A DNA stretch of 64,000 bases, taken from assembly GCF_014779795.1 (NCBI RefSeq), contig NZ_JACXZS010000002.1, forward strand, positions 248,001-312,000. The letters are read 5' to 3'. Made by a program: the position numbers and the translations under genes. Origin of the DNA: Microbacterium helvum. GTDB lineage: Bacteria > Actinomycetota > Actinomycetes > Actinomycetales > Microbacteriaceae. This document shows positions 51,801 through 60,110 of the stretch, piece after piece; positions within the stretch are counted from its first letter, which is position 1, and every line of letters starts with the position of its first letter. The notes under the pieces were generated by a model that saw nothing but the letters and a program-made list of their open reading frames with translations, searched no databases and had not been told where the DNA came from.

Positions 51801-52159
51801 CGCCAAGACGTCTCGGCGGAGGGCGTCGGCGCCGCCTGCGCCTGCCGGTTGCCCGCCAGCAGCGTCGCGACGGTGTGCTTGCAGTCGAACTGCACCGGGC
51901 ACGTGCACGACGTCGCCGCAATCGGGCGATCGGCGCGTTGCGTATCGAGACGGACGCGACTGCGGTACGCGCGCAGACCGCTGCCGGCGACGGAGGCGTC
52001 GAGCACCGACGCGACCGGGTCCCAGGTCAGCCGCTGGACGGCGCCGTCGGCGAAGTACGCCACCCCGCGCTCGTACGTGCCGCTGTCGGTGAACCGCCGG
52101 ATATGCGCCGGGTCGACGAACGGCGGCGGTTCGTTGGTCGGCGGGGTCACAGCATCCAT
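48878..52159 (-). CDS. SWIM zinc-finger SNF2-family helicase
   Basis: A 1093-residue protein. Near the N terminus is a SWIM zinc motif, Cys85-x-Cys87-x5-Cys93-x-His95. The SNF2 ATPase core is in the C-terminal half: motif I DDMGLGKT at about residue 645, DEAQ box near 745, and the helicase C domain with FSQFTSFLGL, LKAGGFGLTLTEA and DRAHRIGQ near 1030. It is a DNA translocase, probably remodelling protein-DNA complexes; bacterial members are also known as part of some defence loci, but no partner gene is seen here. An in-frame GTG 21 bases upstream is possible. It faces an unknown membrane protein gene. Confidence 0.92.
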   Translation of the reverse strand: MDAVTPPTNEPPPFVDPAHIRRFTDSGTYERGVAYFADGAVQRLTWDPVASVLDASVAGSGLRAYRSRVRLDTQRADRPIAATSCTCPVQFDCKHTVATLLAGNRQAQAAPTPSAETSWRTLFAPTPSGSNAHTPLALGVELRQRVRRGTSTWAPARIETATPRGLHQFGDDVLVGLRPLQRSGRSAAWIKGGVSWDTLRRPNTVYEPAQARWFAELHSIGRDVRSFGAFSDVSEWLTLDDIESSLLWPHLAAASDRGIPIVPTRRGTTVELAGDASVALEARRTARGLDVTPVVEIDGERVDAATLRPVGRTGLYRFSVERDQIALILAEVPLPDPVPALLAAREVVTVPDADSAEFVRDHLPRLARRIAVAAPGIDLPPPARPRLAVLVRFEPAHRIVFTLAWRYGDGGLLGLGTAGEDRDEAAELAIRSRVEGLWRDRSPVDFAASGTLIGLEAAEFASVLLPVLEADPDVDVEITGERPRYRELAGDPRIEISTVETTDADWFDLGVVVSIDGRTIPFGTLFTALSRGRKKILLSDGAYFSLSHPSLQRLRDLIDEAGDLDEWEAGPRISRYQTALWADFEDLADEALPAVSWRATVDALREVESVPATPVPAGLQVELRPYQREGFDWLSFLWQHRLGGILADDMGLGKTLQLLALVAHAKENGEARPFLVVAPTSVLSTWRGEAARFTPGLRVEVIDATRAKRGASVAEAAASADIVVTSYTLLRLDEREFGSVEWAGLVLDEAQFVKNSQTKVYRAARDLPADVVFAITGTPMENSLTELWALLSLAAPGLFASARRFREEYVGPIEKGKVPENQEGGQYRAGRLARLRRRIRPLVLRRTKQLVAADLPPKQEQEVRIELGAAHRALYDTVLQRERQKVLGLLDDLDRNRFIVFRSLTLLRMLALAPELVDPAHAHIAPSKLGALFEQLDEVLAEGHRALVFSQFTSFLGLAAAQLEARGIPYAYLDGSTRDRDAAIAAFRGGEAPVFLISLKAGGFGLTLTEADYVFLLDPWWNPAAEAQAVDRAHRIGQERKVMVYRLIANGTIEEKVMALQQRKARLFRAVLDDDALFGKALTADDIRGLFED

Positions 52160-52275
52160 CCTGGCAAGTCCCGCCGACACGCGCGCCCGTGTGGCGACCG
52201 GCGTGTATCTCGGGGCGCCGTCAGAGCCTCACGGCATGCGTGAGGGGATTCCTGGGGCTGATCACGAACTTCAGC

Positions 52276-53202
52276 ATGCCGCGGCTCAGCCGCTGGCTCA
52301 TCGTCACGTCCGTCGCCCTGCTGACGGCCTGGCTGCAGGCGCACCTGCTGCTGGCGGTGCTGCATGACGACGGCAGCACCGTGCGCAACGCCATCACCGT
52401 GTACGACGACCCGGCGGTGCGCAGCCAGGTCTCGGGCGGCGTCGACTGGCTGCTCGATCAGGGCGTCGCCGTCAGCGGAGCCGCCGAGGTGATCGTTCCG
52501 GTCCAGCAGCAGCTTCGGGCCGTCCTCGCCGGAGGGCGGATTCCGCCGGCAGCCGCGGATGCGATCACGGTCGCCCTCGTCACGATGCGCGACGATGCGC
52601 TGTCGCAGTTCGAGTCCAGCGCTCCGACCCGGGCCCTCGTGATCGAGCTCGGGCCCGTGCTGACCGGCTTCGGCATCGCGCTCCCGCCCGAGGCGGGTCA
52701 GCTGATCGGCATCTCCGGCCAGTTCGCCGTGCCGATCGCCGACGCCGCGAGCATGGAGGCCTGGCGGACGAAGTATCACTGGACGACGATCATCGATCGC
52801 TGGGGCCTGCTCGCGGGCGCGGTCGCCGGAGTCGTCGGCATCGTGCTCGCGCGTCGGCCGTTGCGGGCCTTCGCCGGCTGGCTGGTCGTCGGCGGAGCGG
52901 CGGCGCTTCTCGCGATCCCGCTCTTCGGCGTGCTGCACGACTGGCTGCTCGCCGGCGGTGCCGGTCCCTGGACGCCGCTCGTGGCGCCGCTGGTGACCTC
53001 GACGCTGTCGGAGGTCTCGCCGTGGCTGCTGCCGCTCGGCATCGCGGCCGTGCTCGCCGGGGCGGGCCTGGGCGGATGGCTGATCCTGCGAGGACGCCGG
53101 AGCGCCGCGATCGGCGCGACGGAGGCGCCGACCGAGCCGGGCCGCTCGGTGCACGACGCGGCCGAGACGGTCGGCGACGGTCAGCCCGCCGCAGCGGGCT
53201 GA
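52276..53202 (+). CDS. Unknown membrane protein with four predicted spans
   Basis: I do not recognise this family. The predicted 308-residue product has a first span at about residues 7-29, then ~140 residues likely outside the cell (rich in Ala, Val and charged residues), then three spans at about 172-190, 197-215 and 245-270 and a hydrophilic tail. The start is uncertain: ATG 52276 lacks a ribosome site, and in-frame GTG codons at 52189 and 52240 are alternatives. It is divergent from the helicase and convergent with nusB. It may be a sensor or envelope protein. Confidence 0.65.
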   Translation: MPRLSRWLIVTSVALLTAWLQAHLLLAVLHDDGSTVRNAITVYDDPAVRSQVSGGVDWLLDQGVAVSGAAEVIVPVQQQLRAVLAGGRIPPAAADAITVALVTMRDDALSQFESSAPTRALVIELGPVLTGFGIALPPEAGQLIGISGQFAVPIADAASMEAWRTKYHWTTIIDRWGLLAGAVAGVVGIVLARRPLRAFAGWLVVGGAAALLAIPLFGVLHDWLLAGGAGPWTPLVAPLVTSTLSEVSPWLLPLGIAAVLAGAGLGGWLILRGRRSAAIGATEAPTEPGRSVHDAAETVGDGQPAAAG

Positions 53203-53212
53203 CCCCGCGATC

Positions 53213-53623
53213 TCAGGACGCGCGGGCGATCCCCGCGAGCACGCCGTGCACGAACGCGCCGGACTCGTCGGTCGAGAACTCCTTCGCGAGCTCCACGGCC
53301 TCGTCGATGGCGACGGCCGTCGGCACCTCGTCGTTGAACATGATCTCCCACACGCCGATGCGCAGCACGGCGCGGTCCACCGCGGGCATGCGGGCGAGCG
53401 TCCAGTCCTTCGAGAACGTGGTGATCTGCTCGTCGATCGCGTCGCGGTTGTCGATCACGCCGTCGACGATGTCGCGGGCGTACAGCCACGAGGCCTGGCG
53501 TGCGGGCTCGCCCGCGGCGCGCTTCGCCTCGGCGGCGAGGATCGTCGCAGGCTCGTCGCCGCGGACGTCGGCCTGGAACAGGATGTCGAGCGCGCGCTTG
53601 CGCGCCTTCGAGCGGGCGCTCAC
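53213..53623 (-). CDS. nusB: Transcription antitermination protein NusB
   Basis: A 136-residue all-helical RNA-binding protein that binds boxA with NusE (S10) in rRNA antitermination. KARKRALDILFQADVRG and VAIDEAVELAKEFSTDESGAFVHGVLAGI are characteristic. The start is GTG at 53623, three bases downstream of the efp stop. It is convergent with the unknown membrane protein, ten bases apart. Confidence 0.95.
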   Translation of the reverse strand: MSARSKARKRALDILFQADVRGDEPATILAAEAKRAAGEPARQASWLYARDIVDGVIDNRDAIDEQITTFSKDWTLARMPAVDRAVLRIGVWEIMFNDEVPTAVAIDEAVELAKEFSTDESGAFVHGVLAGIARAS

Positions 53624-53626
53624 GCC

Positions 53627-54187
53627 TTACTTCTCGCGGCCGAGGTACTCGCCCGTGCGGGTGTCGACCTTGACCTTGGTGCCGGTCTCGAGGAACAGCG
53701 GCACCTGGATCTCGTAGCCGGTCTCGAGCGTGGCGGGCTTGGTGCCGGCCGACGAGCGGTCGCCCTGCAGGCCGGGCTCGGTGTACGTGATCTCGAGGAT
53801 GACGGATGCCGGCAGCTCGATGTAGAGCGGGTTGCCGTTGTTGAGCGCGATCTGCACCTGCTGGTTCTCGAGCAGGAAGTGGGCTGCGTCACCGACGGTG
53901 GCGGCGCCGACGTTGAGCTGGTCGTAGTCCGCCACGTCCATGAAGACGAAGTTCTCGCCGTCGTTGTACAGGTACGTGAAGTCGCGGCGGTCGACGTTCT
54001 CGATCTCGATCTTGGCGCCGGCGTTGTACGTACGGTCGACGACCTTGCCCGACACGACGTTCTTGAGCTTCGTGCGGACGAACGCGCCGCCCTTGCCGGG
54101 CTTGACGTGCTGGAACTCGACGACACTCCACAGCTGCCCGTCGATGCTGAGGACGACGCCGTTCTTGATGTCTGCGGTGGAAGCCAT
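53627..54187 (-). CDS. efp: Elongation factor P
   Basis: A 186-residue translation factor that relieves stalling at proline runs. The three OB-like domains are complete; the tip loop of domain I reads KPGKGGAF, with the lysine that in other bacteria is modified. No EpmA/EpmB or other modifier is seen here. The ATG at 54187 has a ribosome site AGGGGAAG further upstream. A TAGAAT hexamer at 54262-54267 would give a leader of about 70 bases. NusB follows. Confidence 0.96.
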   Translation of the reverse strand: MASTADIKNGVVLSIDGQLWSVVEFQHVKPGKGGAFVRTKLKNVVSGKVVDRTYNAGAKIEIENVDRRDFTYLYNDGENFVFMDVADYDQLNVGAATVGDAAHFLLENQQVQIALNNGNPLYIELPASVILEITYTEPGLQGDRSSAGTKPATLETGYEIQVPLFLETGTKVKVDTRTGEYLGREK

Positions 54188-54261
54188 GGGGTGAATCTGT
54201 CCGTTCGTCAGGGGAAGTCTTTCGGGGCAGGCGACGCGGGGCGTCACGATGCCGACAGGTC

Positions 54262-54267
54262 ATTCTA
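54262..54267 (-). promoter_or_regulatory. Possible -10 element (TAGAAT) of efp-nusB
   Basis: TAGAAT on the minus strand directly follows the terminator hairpin of the upstream oleate hydratase gene, so the hairpin overlaps the -35 region. Confidence 0.45.
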
Positions 54268-54268
54268 C

Positions 54269-54310
54269 GGGATGCCGCGGCCCGCGCCCCGAGCGCGGCC
54301 GCGGCATCCC
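54269..54310 (-). terminator. Long hairpin terminator of oleate hydratase gene, GGATGCC arms
   Basis: Arms from gggatgccgcgg (54269) and its complement ccgcggcatccc (ending 54310) pair over 18 positions with one bulged C around loop cccga. It starts ten bases after the stop on the minus strand. Confidence 0.82.
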
Positions 54311-54319
54311 TTCATCGCG

Positions 54320-56131
54320 TCACTCCACGGCGTCGTCGGACCGCTCGCGCGCGACCGTGCCGGCGTGCTCCGGGATGAGCCCGAAGTCGGTGAGCAGCAG
54401 GCCCATCTGCGAGTTGTCGAGCCTGTCGAGCAGCCGGCCCTTGAGGAAGTTCGGCCCGGGAAGGTCGACGGCGGCGCCGTCCCGCAGGCGGGTCGTCGCC
54501 TTCAGCAGGTAGCGGATGTCGTAGGTCGAGTTGAAGACCTCGGGAACGCCGCGGTCGATGCCGAGAAGCTGATACGCGGCCTCCATCGCCGTGCGCACCG
54601 AGTACTCCGTCGTGAAGATGCAGTCGCGCGTGGTCTCGGCGAACTGACCGATGAACGCGAAGTTCACGCTGCCCTCGGGCACCACCTGCGGGCGGTCCCC
54701 CGCGGTGCGCGGCATGAAGAACGCCGTCACGTACGGCATCATCACCGGCACGCATTTGGCGCCGGTCGCCGCGAGCTCGGGGATCTCGTCGACGGGCACA
54801 CCCAGGTGGTACAGCCACTCCTGCGTGATCTCCTCGCCGGTGCAGTCCTGCATCGGCTTCTTGACGAAGTCGCCGGGCGTCTCGACGAACAGCCCGTAGA
54901 CCCACACGACGATCTCGTTCGGCTTCTGCGCCTTGAAGTGCGGCTGCCGGTTGACCGTCCAGCTCATGAGCCACGACGAGTCGCGTGCCGTCACGATCCC
55001 GCCGGTGACGACCTTGCCGCTGAACGGGTCGCGCTGGGCGATCTTCTCGATGTACGCCGGGATGCGCTCGTCCACGGTCGTGACGGTGGCCGATTCCCAC
55101 TTCGTCTTGTCGATGTCGCCGCAGAACACCTCGGGCCGGCCGAAGTCGTCGGACTTCGCCGCGATCCGCTTCCACAGGTCCCAGGCCGGGGCGGGGCCGT
55201 CCTTGATCACCGCCGGTGTGTGGTGGTCGCCGTCGTCGGAGTTCTCGGTGAGCGATCCGATCGTGACGAGGCACAGATCGTCGGGCCCGAGGTCGGTCCC
55301 GCCCACCGCGCCGTCGCCGGTCACCCAGTCGATGCGCGTGGCCTGCGTGCGGCCATCCTGGAAGTCGAACTGCACATCGGTCACGGTGTGCTCGAACCGG
55401 AAGGTCACCCCTTGGTCGAGCAGCCAGCGGTACATCGGCAGCACGAGCGACTCGTACTGGTTGTACTTCGTGAACTTGAGCGCCGACAGGTCGGGCAGGC
55501 CGCCGATGTGGTGCATGAAGCGGTGCAGGTACAGCTTCATCTCCAGGGCCGAGTGCCACTCCTCGAACGCGAACATCGTGCGCCAGTACAGCCAGAAGTT
55601 GCTGCCCAGGAACTCGCGGGTGAAGACCTCGTCGATGCGCTTGTGCTCCATCTGCTCGCGCGTGGCGAGGATGACCGAGACGATCTCCTTCTGGGCCTTG
55701 TCCGAGAGCCCGAACAGCTTGTCGGTGTGGGCGTCCTGACCCTGCTTCTCGGTGACGCGGCACAGCGAGTAGTTGGGGTCGTCCTTGTTCAGCCAGTAGA
55801 ACTCGTCGAGCACGCTGGCGTCCTCGACCTCCAGCGACGGGACTGAGCGGAAGAGGTCCCACAGGCACTCCATGTGGTCTTCCATCTCGCGTCCGCCGCG
55901 GATCACGAAGCCCTTGTGCGGATACTCGATGCCGTCCAGCGCGCCGCCGGGCAACTTCAGCTCCTCCAGGATCGTGATGCGATCGCCCGACATCCGCCCG
56001 TCGCGGATCATGAAGATCGCGCACGCCATGTTGCCGAGCCCCGCGCCCACGAACCACGCCGACTTGTCGTCGACGCCTTCGGGCTTGCGCGGTCGCGCGA
56101 ACGCCTCGTAGTTGCCGCTGCTGTAGTACAT
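54320..56131 (-). CDS. ohyA: Oleate hydratase (MCRA family)
   Basis: A 603-residue FAD protein that adds water to the 9,10 double bond of oleate, giving 10-hydroxystearate. YYSSGNYEAFARPRKPEG at the N terminus is diagnostic, followed by the FAD loop VGAGLGNMACAIFM and the acidic residue at the strand end (ILEEL). Length fits the family. It may protect against host or environmental unsaturated fatty acids. It lies between aroQ and efp, which are usually close neighbours, and has its own terminator, so it looks inserted in the backbone. Confidence 0.94.
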   Translation of the reverse strand: MYYSSGNYEAFARPRKPEGVDDKSAWFVGAGLGNMACAIFMIRDGRMSGDRITILEELKLPGGALDGIEYPHKGFVIRGGREMEDHMECLWDLFRSVPSLEVEDASVLDEFYWLNKDDPNYSLCRVTEKQGQDAHTDKLFGLSDKAQKEIVSVILATREQMEHKRIDEVFTREFLGSNFWLYWRTMFAFEEWHSALEMKLYLHRFMHHIGGLPDLSALKFTKYNQYESLVLPMYRWLLDQGVTFRFEHTVTDVQFDFQDGRTQATRIDWVTGDGAVGGTDLGPDDLCLVTIGSLTENSDDGDHHTPAVIKDGPAPAWDLWKRIAAKSDDFGRPEVFCGDIDKTKWESATVTTVDERIPAYIEKIAQRDPFSGKVVTGGIVTARDSSWLMSWTVNRQPHFKAQKPNEIVVWVYGLFVETPGDFVKKPMQDCTGEEITQEWLYHLGVPVDEIPELAATGAKCVPVMMPYVTAFFMPRTAGDRPQVVPEGSVNFAFIGQFAETTRDCIFTTEYSVRTAMEAAYQLLGIDRGVPEVFNSTYDIRYLLKATTRLRDGAAVDLPGPNFLKGRLLDRLDNSQMGLLLTDFGLIPEHAGTVARERSDDAVE

Positions 56132-56253
56132 CCAGACCCCCCGATCGGACTGAGAGCGCCGGACGCGGGTGCGATCCGGCGTGCCTTCTGTCTATCGGAT
56201 GCCGGCGCCGAGCGATACCGGCGGACGGGGGTTGCGGCGTCCGGCCTGCGGCG

Positions 56254-56712
56254 CTACCCCTCGGCCTGGCCGGTCAGGATGTCGATCAGCCGTGCCGCCG
56301 CGGTGGCGTAGCCCGCGACCCCCTCGCCGATGACGTGCACGACGGCGACGTCGGCGACATACGAGTGGTGGCGGAACTCCTCGCGCGCGGTCACGTCCGA
56401 GATGTGCACCTCGGCCACGGGAAGGCCGACGCCCGACAGCGCATCGCGCAGCACGACGGACGTGTGGGTGAGACCGCCGGGGTTGATCACGATCCCGGCG
56501 CAGTCCTCACGCGCCGCGTGGATCGCGTCCAGCAGGACGCCCTCGTGGTTGCTCTGCACAGCCCGGACCTCGAAGCCACGCCGGGCGGCGGCATCCACCG
56601 TCACCTGCTCGACATCGGCGAGCGTCTGCGTCCCGTAGACGTCGGGCTCGCGCGTGCCCAGCAGGTTGAGGTTGGGTCCGTTGACGAGCAGCAGGCGGCG
56701 GGGCGTGGTCAC
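56254..56712 (-). CDS. aroQ: Type II 3-dehydroquinate dehydratase
   Basis: A 152-residue enzyme of the shikimate pathway converting 3-dehydroquinate to 3-dehydroshikimate. VNGPNLNLLGTREPDVYG with the base tyrosine, INPGGLTHTSVVLRDAL and EVHISDVTAREEFRHHS are all intact. The start is GTG at 56712, six bases after a TAGGGT hexamer, so this gene may have its own leaderless transcript inside the aro cluster. Confidence 0.96.
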   Translation of the reverse strand: MTTPRRLLLVNGPNLNLLGTREPDVYGTQTLADVEQVTVDAAARRGFEVRAVQSNHEGVLLDAIHAAREDCAGIVINPGGLTHTSVVLRDALSGVGLPVAEVHISDVTAREEFRHHSYVADVAVVHVIGEGVAGYATAAARLIDILTGQAEG

Positions 56713-56718
56713 AGGGCC

Positions 56719-56724
56719 ACCCTA
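56719..56724 (-). promoter_or_regulatory. -10 element (TAGGGT) of aroQ, overlapping the GNAT stop codon
   Basis: The TAG stop codon of the upstream GNAT gene forms the first half of TAGGGT; six bases (ggccct) separate it from the aroQ GTG. Confidence 0.4.
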
Positions 56725-57252
56725 CAGATCCCGGGCCATCTCGATCTCGGGGCCGATGGGCCCGGTGAAGCTCACGCCCGTCGGCGCGAAGCCGTTGCGG
56801 CGGTAGGCGGCCTGCGCGCGGTGGTTGTCGGCGTGCACGTCGAGCGTCAGCCGGTTGAGACCCTGGGATGCCGCCCACGCGGCGGCCGCGTCGAACAGGG
56901 CGTCGACGGCGCCCGAGCCTCGGTGTGCCGGGTTGACGTAGACGCCGACGACGTCGGCGCGACGATCGTCGACGAAGCGCCCGACGTGGTCTGTCTGGCC
57001 GGTGGCGCGGATCAGCACCGACATGCTGCCCACCCACGCGTCCGCCGACTCGGCCACAAACTGCGCCGCGACGTCGCTCTCGGCGGCGCGGACGGTGCGG
57101 TCCCGCCAGAACTCGTCGGTGCGGGCGGCGACCTGCTCGGGAGTCTCGAGGAACGCGATGGCGGCATCCGGGTCGCTCGTCGACTCCAGGCGCAGCGCGC
57201 GCACCCGCGGCCATTCGTCGGCCCGTATGCGGCGCACCGCGGCGATGGTCAC
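56722..57252 (-). CDS. GNAT family N-acetyltransferase
   Basis: A 176-residue GNAT protein. The acetyl-CoA region reads [21 protein letters not shown] with the RxxGxA/G pattern HRGSGA, followed by the [22 protein letters not shown] segment split across the beta4-beta5 hinge. Substrate is unknown. It begins with GTG overlapping the aroB stop by four bases, so it is translated with the aro genes, yet it is not a usual aro-cluster member. The frame continues openly upstream into aroB, which is a shadow. Confidence 0.88.
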   Translation of the reverse strand: MTIAAVRRIRADEWPRVRALRLESTSDPDAAIAFLETPEQVAARTDEFWRDRTVRAAESDVAAQFVAESADAWVGSMSVLIRATGQTDHVGRFVDDRRADVVGVYVNPAHRGSGAVDALFDAAAAWAASQGLNRLTLDVHADNHRAQAAYRRNGFAPTGVSFTGPIGPEIEMARDL

Positions 57253-58325
57253 CCTGCGACCTCCTGATAGGCCGCGAACAGCAGCGACTCGTCGGGCGCC
57301 TGCAGCACCGTGGGCTTCGCGATGTCGTCCAGCACGATGAAGCGCAGCATGCCGCCGCGGCTCTTCTTGTCGCGCTGCATGGTCGACAGCAGCTGCGACC
57401 ACGCGCCCGGACGGTAGCTCGTCGGCAGGCCGAGCGACTCCAGGATGTCGCGGTGACGCTGGGCGGCGGCATCCGGAAGGCGGCCGGCCAGGCGCGACAG
57501 CTCGGCGGCGAACACCATGCCCACCGAGATCGCCGCGCCGTGGCGCCAGCGGTAGCGTTCGGCGTGCTCGATCGCGTGGCCCAGCGTGTGCCCGTAGTTG
57601 AGGATCTCGCGCAGCCCGGCCTCGCGCAGATCCTCGCCGACGACGCGGGCCTTCATCTCGATGGCGAGCTCGATCGTGCGGCGGAAGGCGGCGCTCTGCG
57701 GATCGACGGCGTTCTCGGGGTCCGCCTCGACGAGGTCGAGGATCGCGGGCGCCCAGATGAACCCTGCCTTGACCACCTCGGCGTAGCCGGCGACGCGCTC
57801 GTTGCGCGACAGCGAGTCCAGCAGGTCGAGGTCGCACAGCACGGCGCGCGGCGCCCAGAACGCGCCCACGAGGTTCTTGCCCTCCGCGGTGTTGACGCCG
57901 GTCTTGCCGCCCACCGCCGCATCGACCATGCCGAGCACGGTGGTGGGCACCTGCACGACCTCGACGCCGCGCAGCCACGTGGCCGCGACGAAGCCCGCGA
58001 GGTCGGTCACGGCTCCCCCGCCGAAGCCGACGACGGCGTCGGTGCGCGTGAAGTCCGCCTTGCCCATGACCTGCCAGCAGAACGCGGCGACCTCGATGCG
58101 CTTGCCCGCTTCGGCGTCAGGGATCTCCGCCAGCAGCACCTCGCGGTCGCCGACGAGCTGCGCGCGCAGTCGCTCCGCCTGCTCGGCGAGCGTCGGCGGG
58201 TGGATCACGAGCACCTTGCGCGCTGCGGGGGGCAGCGTGTCGCCGAGGGACGAGAGGATGCCGCGGCCCACGGTGATGTCGTAGCTCGCATCGCCGCTCA
58301 CGGTGATGGTGGTGGCATCCGTCAC
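57249..58325 (-). CDS. aroB: 3-dehydroquinate synthase
   Basis: A 358-residue NAD- and metal-dependent enzyme making 3-dehydroquinate from [45 protein letters not shown] and the zinc ligand HTLGHAIEH are present. The start is GTG at 58325 overlapping aroK by four bases. Length is normal. Confidence 0.96.
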   Translation of the reverse strand: MTDATTITVSGDASYDITVGRGILSSLGDTLPPAARKVLVIHPPTLAEQAERLRAQLVGDREVLLAEIPDAEAGKRIEVAAFCWQVMGKADFTRTDAVVGFGGGAVTDLAGFVAATWLRGVEVVQVPTTVLGMVDAAVGGKTGVNTAEGKNLVGAFWAPRAVLCDLDLLDSLSRNERVAGYAEVVKAGFIWAPAILDLVEADPENAVDPQSAAFRRTIELAIEMKARVVGEDLREAGLREILNYGHTLGHAIEHAERYRWRHGAAISVGMVFAAELSRLAGRLPDAAAQRHRDILESLGLPTSYRPGAWSQLLSTMQRDKKSRGGMLRFIVLDDIAKPTVLQAPDESLLFAAYQEVAG

Positions 58326-58852
58326 TTCGTCTCCTCGGGGTCGTTCTCGTCGCGCACCCACGCGACCAGCGCGTCGACGATGTCCTGGATGGGGCCGCTG
58401 GATGTGTCGAAGGTCACATCGGCGAGCTCCTCGTACACGGGGCGGCGCTCCTCGAAGATCGCCGTCCACCGTTCGATCGCGTCATCGCCCTGCAGGAGCG
58501 GCCGATTCGAGTCGCGCACGCGGCCGGCGACGACGCGAGGCGCGACGGTCAGCAGCACCACGCGATGGTGCCCGAGATCCGCGCGCGTCTCGGCGTGCAG
58601 CACGGCGCCGCCGCCGAGCGAGACGATGCCGCCCGACGCCAGCCCCTCCTGCACCGCGGCGCGCTCGAGGGCGCGGAAGTGCGCCTCGCCGTGTGCGGCG
58701 AAGAGCTCCTCGATCGGGCCGTGGTCGCGGACGACCGCCGCGTCGGTGTCGAAGAACGGCACGCCGAGGGCGCGGGCGGCCTTCTTGCCGATGCTGGTCT
58801 TGCCGGCCCCCATCGGACCGATCAGCACGACGGCGTCAGAGCGCGAGGTCAT
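58322..58852 (-). CDS. aroK: Shikimate kinase
   Basis: A 176-residue P-loop kinase phosphorylating shikimate. Walker A is GPMGAGKTS at residues 12-20; the shikimate-binding FFDTDAAV, the arginine in [10 protein letters not shown] and SLGGGAVL are in place, with the lid arginine in RDSNRPLL. It overlaps the end of aroC by 17 bases. Confidence 0.95.
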   Translation of the reverse strand: MTSRSDAVVLIGPMGAGKTSIGKKAARALGVPFFDTDAAVVRDHGPIEELFAAHGEAHFRALERAAVQEGLASGGIVSLGGGAVLHAETRADLGHHRVVLLTVAPRVVAGRVRDSNRPLLQGDDAIERWTAIFEERRPVYEELADVTFDTSSGPIQDIVDALVAWVRDENDPEETK

Positions 58853-60080
58853 GGCTGACAGCGGCGTCGCCCGTCAGAGCGCTGTCGCTCTCGCCCGCGG
58901 TGCGCAGCGATGCCGGGATCGCCGCAAGGTAGGCGTCGAGGTTGCGGCGGGTCTCTGCGACGCTGTCGCCGCCGAACTTCTCCAGCACGACGTCGGCGAG
59001 CACGACGGCGACCATGGCCTCGGCGACGACGCCCGCGGCGGGCACCGCGCACACGTCCGAGCGTTGGTGGTGCGCCTGCGCCGCGTCGCCGGTGGCGACG
59101 TCGACGGTGTGCAGCGCGCGAGGCACCGTCGCGATCGGCTTCATGCCGGCGCGCACGCGCAGCACGGTGCCGGTGGACATGCCGCCCTCGGTGCCGCCTG
59201 CCTTGTCGCTGGAGCGGGTGATGCCGTCCTGCGCGGCGAACAGCTCGTCGTGCGCGGCCGAGCCTCGGCGACGAGTGGTCTCGAAGCCGTCGCCGACCTC
59301 GACGCCCTTGATCGCCTGGATGCTCATGAGCGCCTGTGCGAGCTTGGCGTCCAGGCGCCGATCCCATTGCACGTGCGAGCCGAGCCCGGGCGGCAGCCCG
59401 TACGCGAGCACTTCGACGATGCCGCCGAGGGTGTCGCCGTCCTTCTTGGCGGCATCCACCTCTTCGACCATCGCGGCGCTGGTGGCTGGATCGAAGCAGC
59501 GCAGCGGATCCGCGTCGAGCGCGTCGACGTCGTCAGGAGTGGGGAGAGCCGCGCCCGCGGGAACCTGCACGGGACCGATCGAGAGCGTGTGACTGACCAG
59601 GCGGATGCCGAGCTCGCCGAGGAACGCGCGGGCCAGCGTGCCGAGCGCGACGCGTGCTGCGGTCTCACGTGCGCTCGCGCGCTCGAGGATCGGGCGGGCC
59701 TCATCGAAGCCGTACTTCTGCATCCCGACGAGGTCGGCGTGACCGGGGCGGGGACGCGTCAGCGCGGCACCACGGCCGCGCGACTTGTCGGTGAGCTCGA
59801 CCGGCTCGGGGCTCATCACCTCGACCCATTTGGGCCATTCGGTGTTGCCGATGCGCAGCGCGATGGGGCTGCCGAGGCTGTAGCCGTGGCGCACGCCGGA
59901 CGAGATGGTCAGTTCGTCCTCTTCGAACTTCATGCGCGAGCCGCGGCCGTAGCCGAGCTTGCGGCGCGCGAGATCCGCCTGGATCGCGGCGCGCGAGATC
60001 GGGACGCCCGCAGGCAGGCCCTCCATGACGGCGACGAGTTCGGGGCCGTGCGATTCGCCGGCCGTGAGCACGCGGAGCAT
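58836..60080 (-). CDS. aroC: Chorismate synthase
   Basis: A 414-residue FMN-dependent lyase that makes chorismate from EPSP. The signatures [56 protein letters not shown] with [13 protein letters not shown] are present. ATG 60080 has GGAG directly before it and a GAGACT hexamer six bases upstream. The C-terminal 20 residues are a Ser/Asp-rich tail. Confidence 0.96.
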   Translation of the reverse strand: MLRVLTAGESHGPELVAVMEGLPAGVPISRAAIQADLARRKLGYGRGSRMKFEEDELTISSGVRHGYSLGSPIALRIGNTEWPKWVEVMSPEPVELTDKSRGRGAALTRPRPGHADLVGMQKYGFDEARPILERASARETAARVALGTLARAFLGELGIRLVSHTLSIGPVQVPAGAALPTPDDVDALDADPLRCFDPATSAAMVEEVDAAKKDGDTLGGIVEVLAYGLPPGLGSHVQWDRRLDAKLAQALMSIQAIKGVEVGDGFETTRRRGSAAHDELFAAQDGITRSSDKAGGTEGGMSTGTVLRVRAGMKPIATVPRALHTVDVATGDAAQAHHQRSDVCAVPAAGVVAEAMVAVVLADVVLEKFGGDSVAETRRNLDAYLAAIPASLRTAGESDSALTGDAAVSHDLAL

Positions 60081-60086
60081 TGCTCC

Positions 60087-60092
60087 AGTCTC
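60087..60092 (-). promoter_or_regulatory. Possible weak -10 (GAGACT) before aroC
   Basis: GAGACT is six bases before the aroC ATG, one base from the TAGACT seen elsewhere. It could give an internal leaderless start, or ggag may act as a ribosome site on an operon transcript. Confidence 0.25.
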
Positions 60093-60110
60093 CCACGCCC
60101 CGGGAGCCGG

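Noticed and set aside
48878-52159. Defence island centred on the SNF2 helicase
   Set aside because: No nuclease, methyltransferase, DISARM or other defence partner lies next to it; kept only as a note.
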